A stretch of 59,904 bases of DNA. It comes from Lentzea cavernae (GTDB lineage: Bacteria; Actinomycetota; Actinomycetes; Mycobacteriales; Pseudonocardiaceae). The position numbers and the translations under genes are program-made. Of this stretch, positions 1 to 8,550 are shown piece by piece (position 1 is the stretch's first letter; the number at the start of each line of letters is the position of its first letter). The notes beneath the pieces were generated by a model. It worked only from the letters and a program-made list of their open reading frames with translations, was not told the DNA's origin and did no database searches. The DNA lies in contig NZ_BNAR01000014.1 in NCBI RefSeq assembly GCF_014653695.1, positions 19,644 through 79,547 on the forward strand, given 5' to 3'.

Positions 1-333
1 CCCCCCCCCCCCCCGGGGAAGCACGCAAGGCAACAGGCCGCACGCAACCCAACCCACTCACCAAGCCGCAACCCACAAGGCGACCCACCCGCGAAGCCGC
101 AACCCAACCCACCCCCGATTAGCACCCCCCACCCCCACTCACCTACACTGGTCGGGTTGCCTCGGCGAGGGCGAGCTCCCCAGCTCGGCGTGATCGACGC
201 GGTGGCTTGATGCCGCGCGTGTTGACCCCCGTTCCGCGCTGCTCGCCGCCGCTGGCCACCACCAAGCCTCAACCGCCGAAGACTTGTGCACCGCCCCGAC
301 GTACAAGGTCAGACTTGTAAGGAGTACCCCACC
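1..333. other. Non-coding region upstream of rplY
   Basis: No gene is supported here. The window opens with 14 consecutive C residues, followed by about 110 bases of C/A-rich low-complexity sequence in which AAGCCGCAACCCA-like units recur around 63-110. Open frames are only shadows of high-GC sequence with R/P/A-rich translations. A TACACT hexamer at about 143-148 could be the -10 element of the rplY promoter, with a long leader to the start at 334; this is inference only. The poly-C run may be a sequencing or assembly edge. Confidence 0.5.
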
Positions 334-936
334 GTGTCCGAGGTCCGTCTCGCCGCTGAGCAGCGCTCTGAATTCGGCAAGGGCGCAGCCCGCCGCACCC
401 GTCGCGCCGGCAAGATCCCCGCGGTGCTCTACGGCCACGGTTCCGACCCGAAGCACCTGGCTCTGCCGGCGCTTGAGTTCGCCCGTGTCATCCGCGAGCA
501 CGGCCAGAACGCCGTCCTCACCCTCGCCCTCGGTGGCGAGAGCGAGCTGGCGCTCACCAAGACCGTCACCACGCACCCGATCAAGAACTACATCGAGCAC
601 GTCGACCTGCTGCTCGTGAAGCGCGGCGAGAAGGTCACCGTCGAGGTTCCGCTGGTCATCTCCGGCGAGCCCGCGTCGGGCACGCTGCTGACGCAGGACC
701 TCAGCACGATCCAGATCGAGTCCGACGCGATGAACATCCCGGACCAGATCGAGCTGTCGATCGCGGGCGTCGAGGCCGGCACCCAGATCCACGCTTCCGA
801 CCTGGCCCTGCCGGAAGGCGCGGTGCTGATCACCGACGCCGACGCTCTCGTCGTCGCCGTCAACGAGGCGCCGTCCGCCGCGCAGCTCGAGGGTGACGAG
901 GCTGCTCCGGCGGCTGAGGCCACCGAGGAAAGCTGA
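334..936 (+). CDS. rplY: 50S ribosomal protein L25/Ctc
   Basis: L25 of the long CTC type, which binds 5S rRNA on the large subunit. The 200-residue protein has the N-terminal 5S-binding beta-barrel (about residues 1-95, with SEFGKGAARRTRRAGKIPAVLYG typical of the family start, split here as SEFGKGAARR then TRRAGKIPAVLYG) and a C-terminal TL5 domain, ending in an acidic Ala/Glu-rich tail common in actinobacteria. GTG at 334 is chosen because AAGGAG lies at 319-324 at good spacing; a start at 286 would add a non-conserved stretch without a ribosome site. Adjacency to pth is the usual actinobacterial order. Confidence 0.95.
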   Translation: MSEVRLAAEQRSEFGKGAARRTRRAGKIPAVLYGHGSDPKHLALPALEFARVIREHGQNAVLTLALGGESELALTKTVTTHPIKNYIEHVDLLLVKRGEKVTVEVPLVISGEPASGTLLTQDLSTIQIESDAMNIPDQIELSIAGVEAGTQIHASDLALPEGAVLITDADALVVAVNEAPSAAQLEGDEAAPAAEATEES

Positions 937-961
937 GCCCCATCACGTCGGGCAGAAACGA

Positions 962-998
962 CGGCGCGTCGCCTCCTCACGAGGGGGGCGGCGCGCCG
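962..998 (+). terminator. Hairpin between rplY and the DivIVA-repeat gene
   Basis: The 12-base arms at 962-973 and 987-998 pair with a single mismatch, and an inner CTC/GAG pairing shortens the loop. There is no T tract afterwards. It could end rplY transcripts or attenuate the next gene, since the right arm ends directly at the TTG assigned as its start and the G-run at 983-988 is the only Shine-Dalgarno-like element there. Confidence 0.45.
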
Positions 999-1505
999 TT
1001 GCAGTACCTGCGCCCGGCCGACGTCCGGTCGAAGACCTTCCGCCGCAAGCGGCAGGGGTACGACCCGGGCCAGGTCAACGAGTTCCTGCAGATCATCGCC
1101 GACGCCCTCGCGGGCCGTCTCCGGCTGAACCCGGACCACATCCGCACCGTGAGGTTCGCGGCGGTCCCGAACGGCTACGACCCGCTGAGCGTCGACGGCG
1201 TCCTGCACCTGCTGGAGTTCCAGGTCCGCAACGGCATCGTGCCGCCGACGGGTCTGGACTCCGGCGAGGCACTGCGCGAGCGCAAGCTCCCGAAGGCCGG
1301 CACCGGCTACGATCGCGCCGAAGTCGACGCCTTCGTCGCCCGTGCCGCGGCCAACCTGGACGGTCGCGGCTCCATGACCTCCACCGAGGTCCGCAACACC
1401 CGGTTCAGCACCACGTCCGGCCTGCTGGGCAAGGGGTACCAGGTGCAGGCCGTCGACACGTTGCTGGACGATCTCGAGCAGGAGTTGCGGTTCCGTGGAC
1501 GCTGA
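999..1505 (+). CDS. DivIVA-repeat protein, four tandem repeats
   Basis: A soluble 168-residue protein built almost entirely of four copies of the short DivIVA-type N-terminal motif (F/R-x-basic or loop, GY, then acidic-V-D-x-FL helix). Repeat cores are GYDPGQVNEFL (about residue 27), GYDPLSVDGVL (62), GYDRAEVDAFV (103) and GYQVQAVDTLL (147). In Wag31/DivIVA this motif binds negatively curved membrane and is followed by a coiled coil; here no coiled coil follows. The start is uncertain: TTG 999 abuts a hairpin, while the frame stays open upstream to a CTG at 933 that overlaps the rplY stop and follows GAGGAAAG. The gene overlaps pth by 11 nt, suggesting coupled translation. Function unknown; polar scaffolding is a guess. 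Confidence 0.8.
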   Translation: MQYLRPADVRSKTFRRKRQGYDPGQVNEFLQIIADALAGRLRLNPDHIRTVRFAAVPNGYDPLSVDGVLHLLEFQVRNGIVPPTGLDSGEALRERKLPKAGTGYDRAEVDAFVARAAANLDGRGSMTSTEVRNTRFSTTSGLLGKGYQVQAVDTLLDDLEQELRFRGR

Positions 1506-2058
1506 CCTCGCCCTCGTTGTCGGACTGGGCAATCCCGGCCCCAAGTACGAAGGCAACCGCCACAACATCGGCTTCCTGGTCCTCGACGAGCTGGCGGCGC
1601 GCATGAGCGGCAAGTTCAAGGCCCACAAGTCCGGTGCCGAGGTCGTCGAGGGCCGCCTGTCCGGCCACCGCGTCGTCCTCGCGAAGCCCCGCAGCTTCAT
1701 GAACCTCTCCGGCGGCCCCGTCGCGAGCGCCGTGAAGTTCTTCAAGCCCACCACGATCCTCGTGGTGCACGACGAGCTGGACCTCCCGTTCGCCCAGCTG
1801 CGCATGAAGCTCGGCGGCGGCGACAACGGCCACAACGGACTCCGCTCCATCACGAAGTCCCTGGGCACCAAGGACTACCACCGCCTGCGTTTCGGCGTGG
1901 ACCGCCCGTCCGGCCGCCAGGACCCCGCGGACTACGTCCTCAAGGACTTCTCCACCGTCGAACGCAAGCAGCTCGCCCTGGAGATCGACCGGGCGGCCGA
2001 CGCGGCGGAGGCACTGGTCACCAAGGGCCTGGAAGCCGCGCAAAACGCTTTCCACTAG
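1495..2058 (+). CDS. pth: Peptidyl-tRNA hydrolase
   Basis: Cleaves peptidyl-tRNA released from stalled ribosomes, recycling tRNA. The 187-residue length is normal. The opening VGLGNPGPKYEGNRHNIGF carries the conserved Asn and the catalytic His of the family; KPRSFMNLSG and GGGDNGHNGLRS are the other two hallmark segments, and DELDLPF carries the conserved Asp. GTG at 1495 is used since translation begins right at the conserved core; it overlaps the preceding DivIVA-repeat gene by 11 nt. The rplY-pth pairing is conserved in actinobacteria, where both lie near metG, ispE and rsmA. Confidence 0.97.
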   Translation: MDADLALVVGLGNPGPKYEGNRHNIGFLVLDELAARMSGKFKAHKSGAEVVEGRLSGHRVVLAKPRSFMNLSGGPVASAVKFFKPTTILVVHDELDLPFAQLRMKLGGGDNGHNGLRSITKSLGTKDYHRLRFGVDRPSGRQDPADYVLKDFSTVERKQLALEIDRAADAAEALVTKGLEAAQNAFH

Positions 2059-2093
2059 CGGCACAATGGTCGGCATGACCAACCGAAAGGGCC

Positions 2094-2456
2094 ATGCCGC
2101 CTAGGCGCCCGCGCAAGGCCCGGCAGCTGCTCCAGCTCCCGGTGTACCGGTATTCCGTCGTCCGGGGCATGTCGTCCCGCCTGCTCGCCGACATCCGCGT
2201 GCTCGAGGACGGCGACCCCGCCCTCTGGCAGGGCGCGGTCGAGTCGTCGCTCCGCCTCTGGACCGAGCACCTCCACGACCCGTACCGCCACCTGCGCGAC
2301 TTCGACGGCGGCACCCGGTGCGGGGTCTACGAGTGCTGCGGCAACCCGCTCGAAGCACGCCACGTGCTCAGGAGAGTGGCGAACAAGCTCCCCGCTCCCA
2401 CCTCGAAGGAGCTGCGCCGGTTCGTGGCGAGGACAGCCGAACGCCATGCCGCGTAA
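2094..2456 (+). CDS. Small conserved-looking hypothetical protein
   Basis: A 120-residue basic protein I do not recognise. Third positions are almost all G/C, supporting coding. It is Arg-rich at the N-terminus, has a Trp-containing helix (LRLWTEHLHDPYRHLRDF) around residues 53-70, and a C-G-V-Y-E-C-C motif near 76-82 whose three cysteines could bind metal or form disulfides, though no second cysteine pair exists. No signal peptide or membrane segment is seen. ATG 2094 has GAAAGG close upstream (2085-2090). It lies 35 nt after pth and is convergent with the acyl-AMP ligase gene. Confidence 0.6.
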   Translation: MPPRRPRKARQLLQLPVYRYSVVRGMSSRLLADIRVLEDGDPALWQGAVESSLRLWTEHLHDPYRHLRDFDGGTRCGVYECCGNPLEARHVLRRVANKLPAPTSKELRRFVARTAERHAA

Positions 2457-2620
2457 CCGCTCCCACCGCCGCCCGGACACGATGAGGAGCTTCTCCGGCC
2501 TGCTCCTCGGTCTCGTCGCCGGCTGCTGCCTCCACCTCACCCGTTCGGCTCCCGCAAAGTCCTCGGTGCGGCTCCCCCACAAGAGCGTGAAGAAGCCGCG
2601 CCGACGGCACAAGCCCGGGC

Positions 2621-4234
2621 TCAGACCAACCCGGCCGCCGCGGACCGCCTCAGCTTGCCCGAGGGCGTCTTGGGCAGCGTCCCCGGCGGCTGCACCACCA
2701 CGGCGAACGGTCGCAGCCCCACGGCGTCCACAACGCGAGCGGTGACCTGCTTCACGAGGTCCTTCTCGGCCTCGGCGTCACCGGCGAGCTTCGACTCCAG
2801 CACCACGGCGAACCGCTCGCGCTGCGTCCCGGCGTCCAGTCGCACCGCGACGGCGTTACCGGGTCGCACGCCCTCGACCGAGCAGGCGGCACGCTCCACA
2901 TCGGTCGGGTAGATGTTCCGCCCGCCCATGATGATGACGTCCTTGCGGCGCCCGCAGACGACGACCTGGCCGTCCTCCACGATGTACCCGACGTCCCCGG
3001 TGGACAGCCAGCCCTCGGCGTCCTGAGTGGCCAGTGGGCCGTCCACGGTCAGGTAGCCGGGTGTCACGGCCTCGCCGCGGATCTGCAGCTCACCGACGTC
3101 CCGGACGCCCAGGACCGCGCCCTCGTCCGACACCACCCGCAGTTCCAGGCCCTCCAGCGGCGGTCCGAGCAACGGGAACGCACGCCCACCCTCCGTGGGC
3201 ACCGCGCGGTGCTTGGCCTCCAACGCGTCCGCGTCCACGACGTCCACCGACAAACCGGTGAACAGGGGCGCGAAAGCCACACCCAGAGTGGTCTCCGCCA
3301 TGCCGTAGGCCGCGAGGATCGACTCGGGGCGCAGTCCGAAGCGCGCGCCGGCGTCCACGAACGACTTCACCGCCGCCGGGTCGATCGGCTCGGCTCCGTT
3401 GAGCGCCAGGCGCAGGGAGGACAGGTCGAACGCGTCGGACGACGAAGCCAGGCGGCGCGCCACGATCGCGTAGGCGAAGTTCGGCGCGGCGGTGATGGTG
3501 CCGCGGTGCCGGGTGATCAGGTCGGCCCACAGCGTCGGGCGCGACAGGAAGTCGACCGGGGTGACCTTCACCAGTTCCAGGCCGAACAGCATGGGGACGG
3601 TGAGGAAGCCCACCATGCCCATGTCGTGGAAGAGCGGCAGCCACGACACCATGACGTCTGACGTGGGATCCAGCGCCGCCGCGATGCGCATTCCCTCGGC
3701 GTTCGCCATCAGGTTGCGGTGCGTGATTCGCACCGCCTTGGGATCAGCGGTCGACCCACTCGTCAACTGCAGCAGTGCCGTGGCATCCTCGGGGGTGGGA
3801 ACAGGAGCAGCGATCGGTTCCGCATCGAGTTCGGAGAGCAGTTTGTAGGGCACTCCGTGCTGGTCCAGAACGGCAGCCAGGGCGTCGAAGGGGCTGCCGA
3901 GCAGGACCAGGTGCGAATCGATCATGGCGAGCACCCGCAACGTGTCCTCGGCCCACTCGGCCAGGTCGGTGCGCGGTGTGGGTTGATGCAACATCGTGAC
4001 GCTGCCACCACACAGCCATGCGGCTTGCACGGCTGGGGCGATCACGGCTGGTTCGGCGGCGAGCACGGCGATCGCGGTGCCCGGCGCCACGTCGAGCGCA
4101 CCGGCCATCCGCCGGGCGCGTTCGTGCACCTCGGCCCAGGTCCGGCGGACCGGCGCGGCGGGTTCCCCCGTCGTCATGCCCCTGTCGCTGCCGTTGGAGG
4201 CCGTCGCCAGCATCACATCCACGAACTGACTCAT
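2621..4234 (-). CDS. Fatty acyl-AMP ligase / acyl-CoA synthetase (Pks16/FadD-like)
   Basis: ANL-superfamily enzyme that adenylates a carboxylic acid with ATP. The 537-residue protein shows the P-loop LTSGSTADPKAV (about residue 157), the AYGMAETTLG motif (about 309), STGDVGY with the ribose-binding Asp (about 416), GRRKDVIIMGGRNIYP hinge (about 431), and the catalytic Lys in LPKTPSGKLRR near the C-terminus. Its position beside pth and rplY matches mycobacterial pks16 (Rv1013), a long-chain acyl-AMP ligase; whether product is acyl-AMP or acyl-CoA cannot be decided here. A TACGAT box exactly 7 nt upstream of the ATG suggests a leaderless transcript. Divergent from the eight-repeat DivIVA-like gene. 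Confidence 0.88.
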   Translation of the reverse strand: MSQFVDVMLATASNGSDRGMTTGEPAAPVRRTWAEVHERARRMAGALDVAPGTAIAVLAAEPAVIAPAVQAAWLCGGSVTMLHQPTPRTDLAEWAEDTLRVLAMIDSHLVLLGSPFDALAAVLDQHGVPYKLLSELDAEPIAAPVPTPEDATALLQLTSGSTADPKAVRITHRNLMANAEGMRIAAALDPTSDVMVSWLPLFHDMGMVGFLTVPMLFGLELVKVTPVDFLSRPTLWADLITRHRGTITAAPNFAYAIVARRLASSSDAFDLSSLRLALNGAEPIDPAAVKSFVDAGARFGLRPESILAAYGMAETTLGVAFAPLFTGLSVDVVDADALEAKHRAVPTEGGRAFPLLGPPLEGLELRVVSDEGAVLGVRDVGELQIRGEAVTPGYLTVDGPLATQDAEGWLSTGDVGYIVEDGQVVVCGRRKDVIIMGGRNIYPTDVERAACSVEGVRPGNAVAVRLDAGTQRERFAVVLESKLAGDAEAEKDLVKQVTARVVDAVGLRPFAVVVQPPGTLPKTPSGKLRRSAAAGLV

Positions 4235-4241
4235 GTTCGCG

Positions 4242-4247
4242 ATCGTA
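4242..4247 (-). promoter_or_regulatory. -10 element of a leaderless promoter (acyl-AMP ligase)
   Basis: TACGAT read on the minus strand, then 7 nt (CGCGAAC), then the ATG at 4234. This TANNNT-N7-start arrangement is what mycobacterial leaderless mRNAs show. No Shine-Dalgarno sequence precedes the ATG. Confidence 0.6.
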
Positions 4248-4334
4248 GTGGCGGCCTTTGGTCCATCAGGGCGAAACGTTATGCCACGCGAAACGCGATA
4301 CTCCCCAGTACAGGTACGCAGGAGGAGGTCATTG

Positions 4335-5675
4335 GTGGATCGGGGCGGCCCCGGAGCGCAGCATTCCCTGCCCGCGCATCCGGCACCTCTGCTCTCCGCG
4401 CAGGACGTGGCCCTGGTCGCGTTCCACCGTCCCCCGCGTGGTCAGCGCGGGTACGACGCGGCTGAGGTGGACGCGTTCCTCGACAGGGTCGAGGGCACCA
4501 TGAAGAGCAAGGACATCCTCACGCGCGAGGACGTGCTGGGCGTCAAGTTCAGCACGGCGACCCGGGATCCGGGCTACGACGTGAACGAGGTCAACGTCTT
4601 CATGGAACTCGTGGCGGACACGCTGCGGTCCACTCCGCAACGCCAGCAGGCCTCAGCACCCGCCCAGGGCGCGCACGCCACGTCGCAGGCGATGAGACCC
4701 GCGGTCCGGTTGTCCCCCGACGACGTGGCCGCTGTGCGCTTCCACAAGCCAAGACCGGGGACCCGCGGTTACCACGAGGGGCAGATCGACGCGTTCCTCG
4801 ACCGCATCGAGCAGACCCTGCGCGGCAGGGACAACCTGACCGCCCAGCAGGTGCAGGACGCCGTGTTCGGCGAGACCGCGCCCGGCACGTTCGGCTACGA
4901 CTCCGAAGACGTCGACACGTTCCTCGACCTCGTGGTGCTGATGTTCGAGACCGCACCGCCCCCGCGCGACGCCGGTCCGCCGACCACGCAGATCCCGCCC
5001 CTCCCGCAGCAGCAGCAACGGCCGCAGCAGCGCAGCGCACAGCCGGATCCGCGTCCCCAGAAGCCTCAGCAGCGCCCCCGTCAGCCCATGCCTCAGAAGC
5101 GGACGCCCGCGCAGCAGCCCGCGTCGCAGCAGTCCGTCGAGGCGGCGAAGTTCACGGCGGCGGACATCCGCAACATCGCGTTCCACCGTCCTCCGCGCGG
5201 CCGCCGCGGCTACCAGGAGACCCAGGTGGACGCGTTCCTCGACCGCATCGAGGCGACGCTGCTCGGCCAGGACAACCTGACCGGCAAGGACGTCCGCGAC
5301 ATCCGGTTCTCCCGGCCGCTGATCGGCAGGCGCGGCTACGACGAGACCGAGGTCGACGCGTTCCTGGGCCAGATCGAGCAGCAGCTCTCCGGCCCGGTGC
5401 GCAGCAGCATGCCGTCGGTCAAGTCGTGGAAGGACCTGCGCCAGCTGCGGATCCCCCAGGCGGCGTCTGGCCAGCGCGGTTACCGCACCGCGCAGGTCGA
5501 CAGGATGCTGGAGGAGATCGGCGTCGCGCTCGACGGCATGCTCGGGGCGACCTCGGAAGAGGTCATGAAGGCGCGCTTCAGCTACGCGCTGCTCTCCGGC
5601 CAGGGCTACGACACGTCGTTCATCGACGAGCTGCTGCCCCAGCTCGCCGACGAACTGCGCCGCAAGGGCAAGTAG
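4335..5675 (+). CDS. DivIVA-repeat protein, eight repeats in four pairs
   Basis: A 446-residue soluble protein consisting of eight DivIVA-type motifs in four pairs (roughly residues 24-95, 116-190, 275-350, 360-435), separated after the fourth repeat by an 80-residue Gln/Pro-rich linker. Typical units read FHRPPRGQRGY-DAAEVDAFLDR; the odd-numbered repeats have the longer FHxPxxGxRGY loop, the even ones a shorter loop. DivIVA family members use this motif to sense membrane curvature, normally once per protein plus a coiled coil; tandem copies suggest a multivalent membrane or partner-binding scaffold (inference). GTG 4335 is chosen because GGAGGAGG at 4321-4328 is well placed; TTG 4332 is an alternative. 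Paralogous to the four-repeat protein 3 kb away. Confidence 0.85.
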   Translation: MDRGGPGAQHSLPAHPAPLLSAQDVALVAFHRPPRGQRGYDAAEVDAFLDRVEGTMKSKDILTREDVLGVKFSTATRDPGYDVNEVNVFMELVADTLRSTPQRQQASAPAQGAHATSQAMRPAVRLSPDDVAAVRFHKPRPGTRGYHEGQIDAFLDRIEQTLRGRDNLTAQQVQDAVFGETAPGTFGYDSEDVDTFLDLVVLMFETAPPPRDAGPPTTQIPPLPQQQQRPQQRSAQPDPRPQKPQQRPRQPMPQKRTPAQQPASQQSVEAAKFTAADIRNIAFHRPPRGRRGYQETQVDAFLDRIEATLLGQDNLTGKDVRDIRFSRPLIGRRGYDETEVDAFLGQIEQQLSGPVRSSMPSVKSWKDLRQLRIPQAASGQRGYRTAQVDRMLEEIGVALDGMLGATSEEVMKARFSYALLSGQGYDTSFIDELLPQLADELRRKGK

Positions 5676-5691
5676 CCCCCGCGGCACCCGA

Positions 5692-7464
5692 TCAGCCTTC
5701 GACGACCTCGGCCGCGAGCATCCAGGCGGTCTCCACTTCGGACTCCTCCGCCAGCACGGCGCGGAGCTCGGCGTCGAGCTTGAGCAGCCGGTCGGGCTCG
5801 GTCGAGGCCTCGGCGAGCGCGGCGTGCAGCTCGGCCTCCTTCTTGTGCAGCACCTCGAGGCGCCGCTCCAGCCGTGCCAGGTCCTTGCGGGCGGCGCGCT
5901 GGTCGGCGGCGTTCGACGGCGCCTTGCCGGAGGAGGGCGCGGGCGCGGCGGACTCCCTGTCGCGCAGCGAGTCGCGGCGCTTCAGGTACTCCTCGATGCC
6001 GCCGGGCAGTTCGGTCAGCCCGCCGTCGCCGAACAGCGCGACGACCTTGTCGCACACGCGCTCGACCAGGTAGCGGTCGTGCGAGATCACGACGAGCGTG
6101 CCGGCCCACGAGTCGAGCAGGTCTTCCAGCTGCTGCAACGTGTCGATGTCGAGGTCGTTGGTCGGCTCGTCGAGCAGCAGCACGTTCGGCTCGGCCATCA
6201 GCAGCCGGCACAGCTGCAACCGCCGCCGCTCACCACCGGACAGGTCCGACACCGGCGTCCACTGCTTCTGCGACGAGAACCCGAAGCGCTCGCCCAGCTG
6301 GGAGGCCGACATCTCGTACTTGCCGAGGACGACGCGGCGCGCGACCTCCTCGATGGCCTCCAGCACGCGCATCGACCCGTTGAGGTCGAGCAGCTCCTGC
6401 GAGAGGTGCGCGATCTTCACCGTCGAACCCTGGATCCGCTTGCCCGTCTCGGGTTCGCGTTCGCCCGCCAGCAGCTTCAGCAGCGTCGTCTTGCCCGACC
6501 CGTTGACGCCGACGAGCCCGATCCGCTCACCGGGGCCGATGCGCCACGTCAGGTCGCGCACCAGTACGCGGTCCGGAATGGACAGTGTGGCGTCCTCGAC
6601 CTCGATCACCGTGCGGCCCAGGCGCTTCTTGGCGAACGCGAGCAGCTCCACGTTGTCGCGCAACGGCGGCACGTCCGCGATCAGGGCCTCGGCGGCCTCG
6701 ATCCGGTAGCGCGGCTTCGAGGTGCGGGCCGGCGCGCCGCGGCGCAGCCACGCGAGCTCCTTGCGCGCCAGGTTCTGCCGCTTCTCCTCCAGCGTGTCCG
6801 CGAGCCGCTGCCGCTCGGCGCGCGCGAAGATCCAGTCGGCGTAGCCGCCCTCGTACTGCTCGACCTTGCCGTTCACCACTTCCCACGTGCGGTTGCAGAC
6901 GGTGTCGAGGAACCACCTGTCGTGGGTGACGACGACGAGCGCGCACCTGCGGGCGAGCAGGTGCTCCGCGAGCCACCGCACGCCCTCGACGTCGAGGTGG
7001 TTCGTCGGCTCGTCCAGGACCAGCAGCTCGAGGTCCTGGATCAGCGCGGCCGCCAGCACGACGCGGCGCCGTTCACCACCGGACATCCTCGACACCACGG
7101 AGTCCAGGCCCAGCGCCGTGATCCCCAGTCCGTCCAAAATGGACCGGACGCGGGCGTCGGACGCCCACTCGTGCTCGGCGTCGAACCCGAGCGGGTCGAT
7201 CACCGCGTTGCGCACGGTCGAGCCGTCCGGGAGCTCGGTCCGCTGCGTCACGACGGCCATGCGCAGGTCGCGCGACCGCGACACGCGGCCGTCGTCGGCG
7301 GGCTCCACCCCGGCCAGCACCTCGAGCAGCGTCGTCTTGCCGCCGCCGTTCAGGCCGACGACACCGATGCGGTCGCCGTCGTTGACGCCGAGCGACACGC
7401 GGTCGAGCAGCGGCCGGACGCCGAACGACTTCGACACGGACTCCAGGTTGACCAGGTTGGCCAT
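5692..7464 (-). CDS. ABC-F ATPase, Uup type
   Basis: Cytosolic translation-associated or resistance ABC-F protein of 590 residues with two nucleotide-binding domains: Walker A GLNGGGKTT (about 39) and GVNGSGKTT (about 325); signatures MSGGERRRV and LSGGERRRL; Walker B segments ending DEPTNHLD and DEPTNDLD. A C-terminal coiled coil (about 525-590, ARKDLARLERRLEVLHKKEAELHAAL split as ARKDLARLERRLEVLHKKEA) matches the Uup C-terminal domain that binds branched DNA, so this is probably Uup-like rather than a classic antibiotic-resistance ABC-F. ATG 7464 has GAGG upstream; a TTG one codon earlier is possible. It sits between ispE and the DivIVA-repeat gene; the tail-to-tail gap to the latter is 16 nt. 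Confidence 0.9.
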   Translation of the reverse strand: MANLVNLESVSKSFGVRPLLDRVSLGVNDGDRIGVVGLNGGGKTTLLEVLAGVEPADDGRVSRSRDLRMAVVTQRTELPDGSTVRNAVIDPLGFDAEHEWASDARVRSILDGLGITALGLDSVVSRMSGGERRRVVLAAALIQDLELLVLDEPTNHLDVEGVRWLAEHLLARRCALVVVTHDRWFLDTVCNRTWEVVNGKVEQYEGGYADWIFARAERQRLADTLEEKRQNLARKELAWLRRGAPARTSKPRYRIEAAEALIADVPPLRDNVELLAFAKKRLGRTVIEVEDATLSIPDRVLVRDLTWRIGPGERIGLVGVNGSGKTTLLKLLAGEREPETGKRIQGSTVKIAHLSQELLDLNGSMRVLEAIEEVARRVVLGKYEMSASQLGERFGFSSQKQWTPVSDLSGGERRRLQLCRLLMAEPNVLLLDEPTNDLDIDTLQQLEDLLDSWAGTLVVISHDRYLVERVCDKVVALFGDGGLTELPGGIEEYLKRRDSLRDRESAAPAPSSGKAPSNAADQRAARKDLARLERRLEVLHKKEAELHAALAEASTEPDRLLKLDAELRAVLAEESEVETAWMLAAEVVEG

Positions 7465-7530
7465 CAAAACCTCACGACTAGTAAGAAACTGCCCGGTGCA
7501 GGCTACCCAGGCGGGCCAAATCGCCGACGG

Positions 7531-8496
7531 CTACGCGTGCACTTCGGGCGGCGTCGGCTTCGGCTCTTCAGTCGTGATCACGCGCGCTCCGGGCACCGGG
7601 CCGTGCGCCACGCGGACCGTGCGGCACACACCGGCACCGGCGAGCTCAGCGGCAACGCGGACCGCCGCGTCGCCGTCCTCGCACAGGAACGCCGTCGTGG
7701 GGCCGGAACCGGACACGATGCCGGCCAGCGCACCCGCGTCGACGCCCGCGCGCAGCGTGCGACGCAGGTTCGGGCGCAGCGAGACGGCGGCGGCCTGCAG
7801 GTCGTTGCCGAGGAGCAGGGCGAGCTGGCGCGGGTCGCCGGAGGACAGGCCTTCGAGCACCGTCTCGACCTGGCCGACGCGCGGCGGGTCGCCCTCCGCG
7901 CGCAGGCGGTCCAGCTCGTCGAAGACGTCCGGAGTGGACAGTCCGCGGCGGTCGAACGCCAGCACCCAGTGGAACTGGTGGCGGCCCAGCACGGGCACGA
8001 TCCGTTCGCCGCGGCCGGTGCCGAGGGCGGTCGCGCCGTAGAGGGCGAAGGGGACGTCCGCGCCGAGCTTCCCGGCCAGTTCGGCCAGCTCGTCGCGGCT
8101 GATCTCGAGGCGCCACAACGCCGACAGGCCGACCAGCGTCGCCGCCGCGTCGGCGCTGCCGCCCGCCATGCCGCCCGCGACCGGGATGGCCTTGCGGATG
8201 ACGACGCGGACCTTCGGGTCGTCCGGGTCCTTGCCGACGTGCGTGGCGAGCAGCTGCACCGCGCGCCAGGCGAGGTTCGAGGCTCCGGTGGGCACCTGGT
8301 CGGCGCCCTCTCCGTGGACCTCGACGCCCGGCTCGTCGGCGACCGCGACCGTGACCTCGTCTACCAGCGACAGCGCCTGGAAGACCGTCACCAGGTCGTG
8401 GTAACCGTCCGGGCGCACGTCACCCACGGCCAGGTGCAGGTTGACCTTGGCCGGAACGCGAACTGTGACCGGGGGAGGAACGACTGCGAGCACCAC
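7531..8496 (-). CDS. ispE: 4-diphosphocytidyl-2-C-methyl-D-erythritol kinase
   Basis: GHMP kinase of the MEP isoprenoid pathway, phosphorylating CDP-ME at the 2-hydroxyl. The 321-residue protein begins VRVPAKVNLHLAVG with the substrate Lys, has PVAGGMAGGSADAAA as the Gly-rich ATP loop (about residue 108), DVPFALYGATALGTGRGE, and the C-terminal VSGSGPTTAFL motif. Start is GTG at 8496 or the adjacent GTG at 8493; neither has an obvious ribosome site. In mycobacteria ispE directly follows rsmA; here the metNIQ importer is inserted between them. Confidence 0.95.
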   Translation of the reverse strand: MVLAVVPPPVTVRVPAKVNLHLAVGDVRPDGYHDLVTVFQALSLVDEVTVAVADEPGVEVHGEGADQVPTGASNLAWRAVQLLATHVGKDPDDPKVRVVIRKAIPVAGGMAGGSADAAATLVGLSALWRLEISRDELAELAGKLGADVPFALYGATALGTGRGERIVPVLGRHQFHWVLAFDRRGLSTPDVFDELDRLRAEGDPPRVGQVETVLEGLSSGDPRQLALLLGNDLQAAAVSLRPNLRRTLRAGVDAGALAGIVSGSGPTTAFLCEDGDAAVRVAAELAGAGVCRTVRVAHGPVPGARVITTEEPKPTPPEVHA

Positions 8497-8550
8497 GTCA
8501 GCCTACGGGCGTTCTGGGGTCCCGGACTCCTCCCCCGGTCGCAGTCATCG

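Noticed and set aside
1..14. Run of 14 C residues as a regulatory homopolymer
   Set aside because: It is at the very edge of the window and may be a sequencing or assembly artefact.
2446..2745. 99-codon ORF overlapping the stop of the gene at 2094 and running into the acyl-AMP ligase
   Set aside because: Hydrophobic SFSGLLLGLVAGCC segment is suggestive, but the second half is Arg/Pro-rich and antisense to the ligase 3-prime end. Not supported enough to list as a gene.
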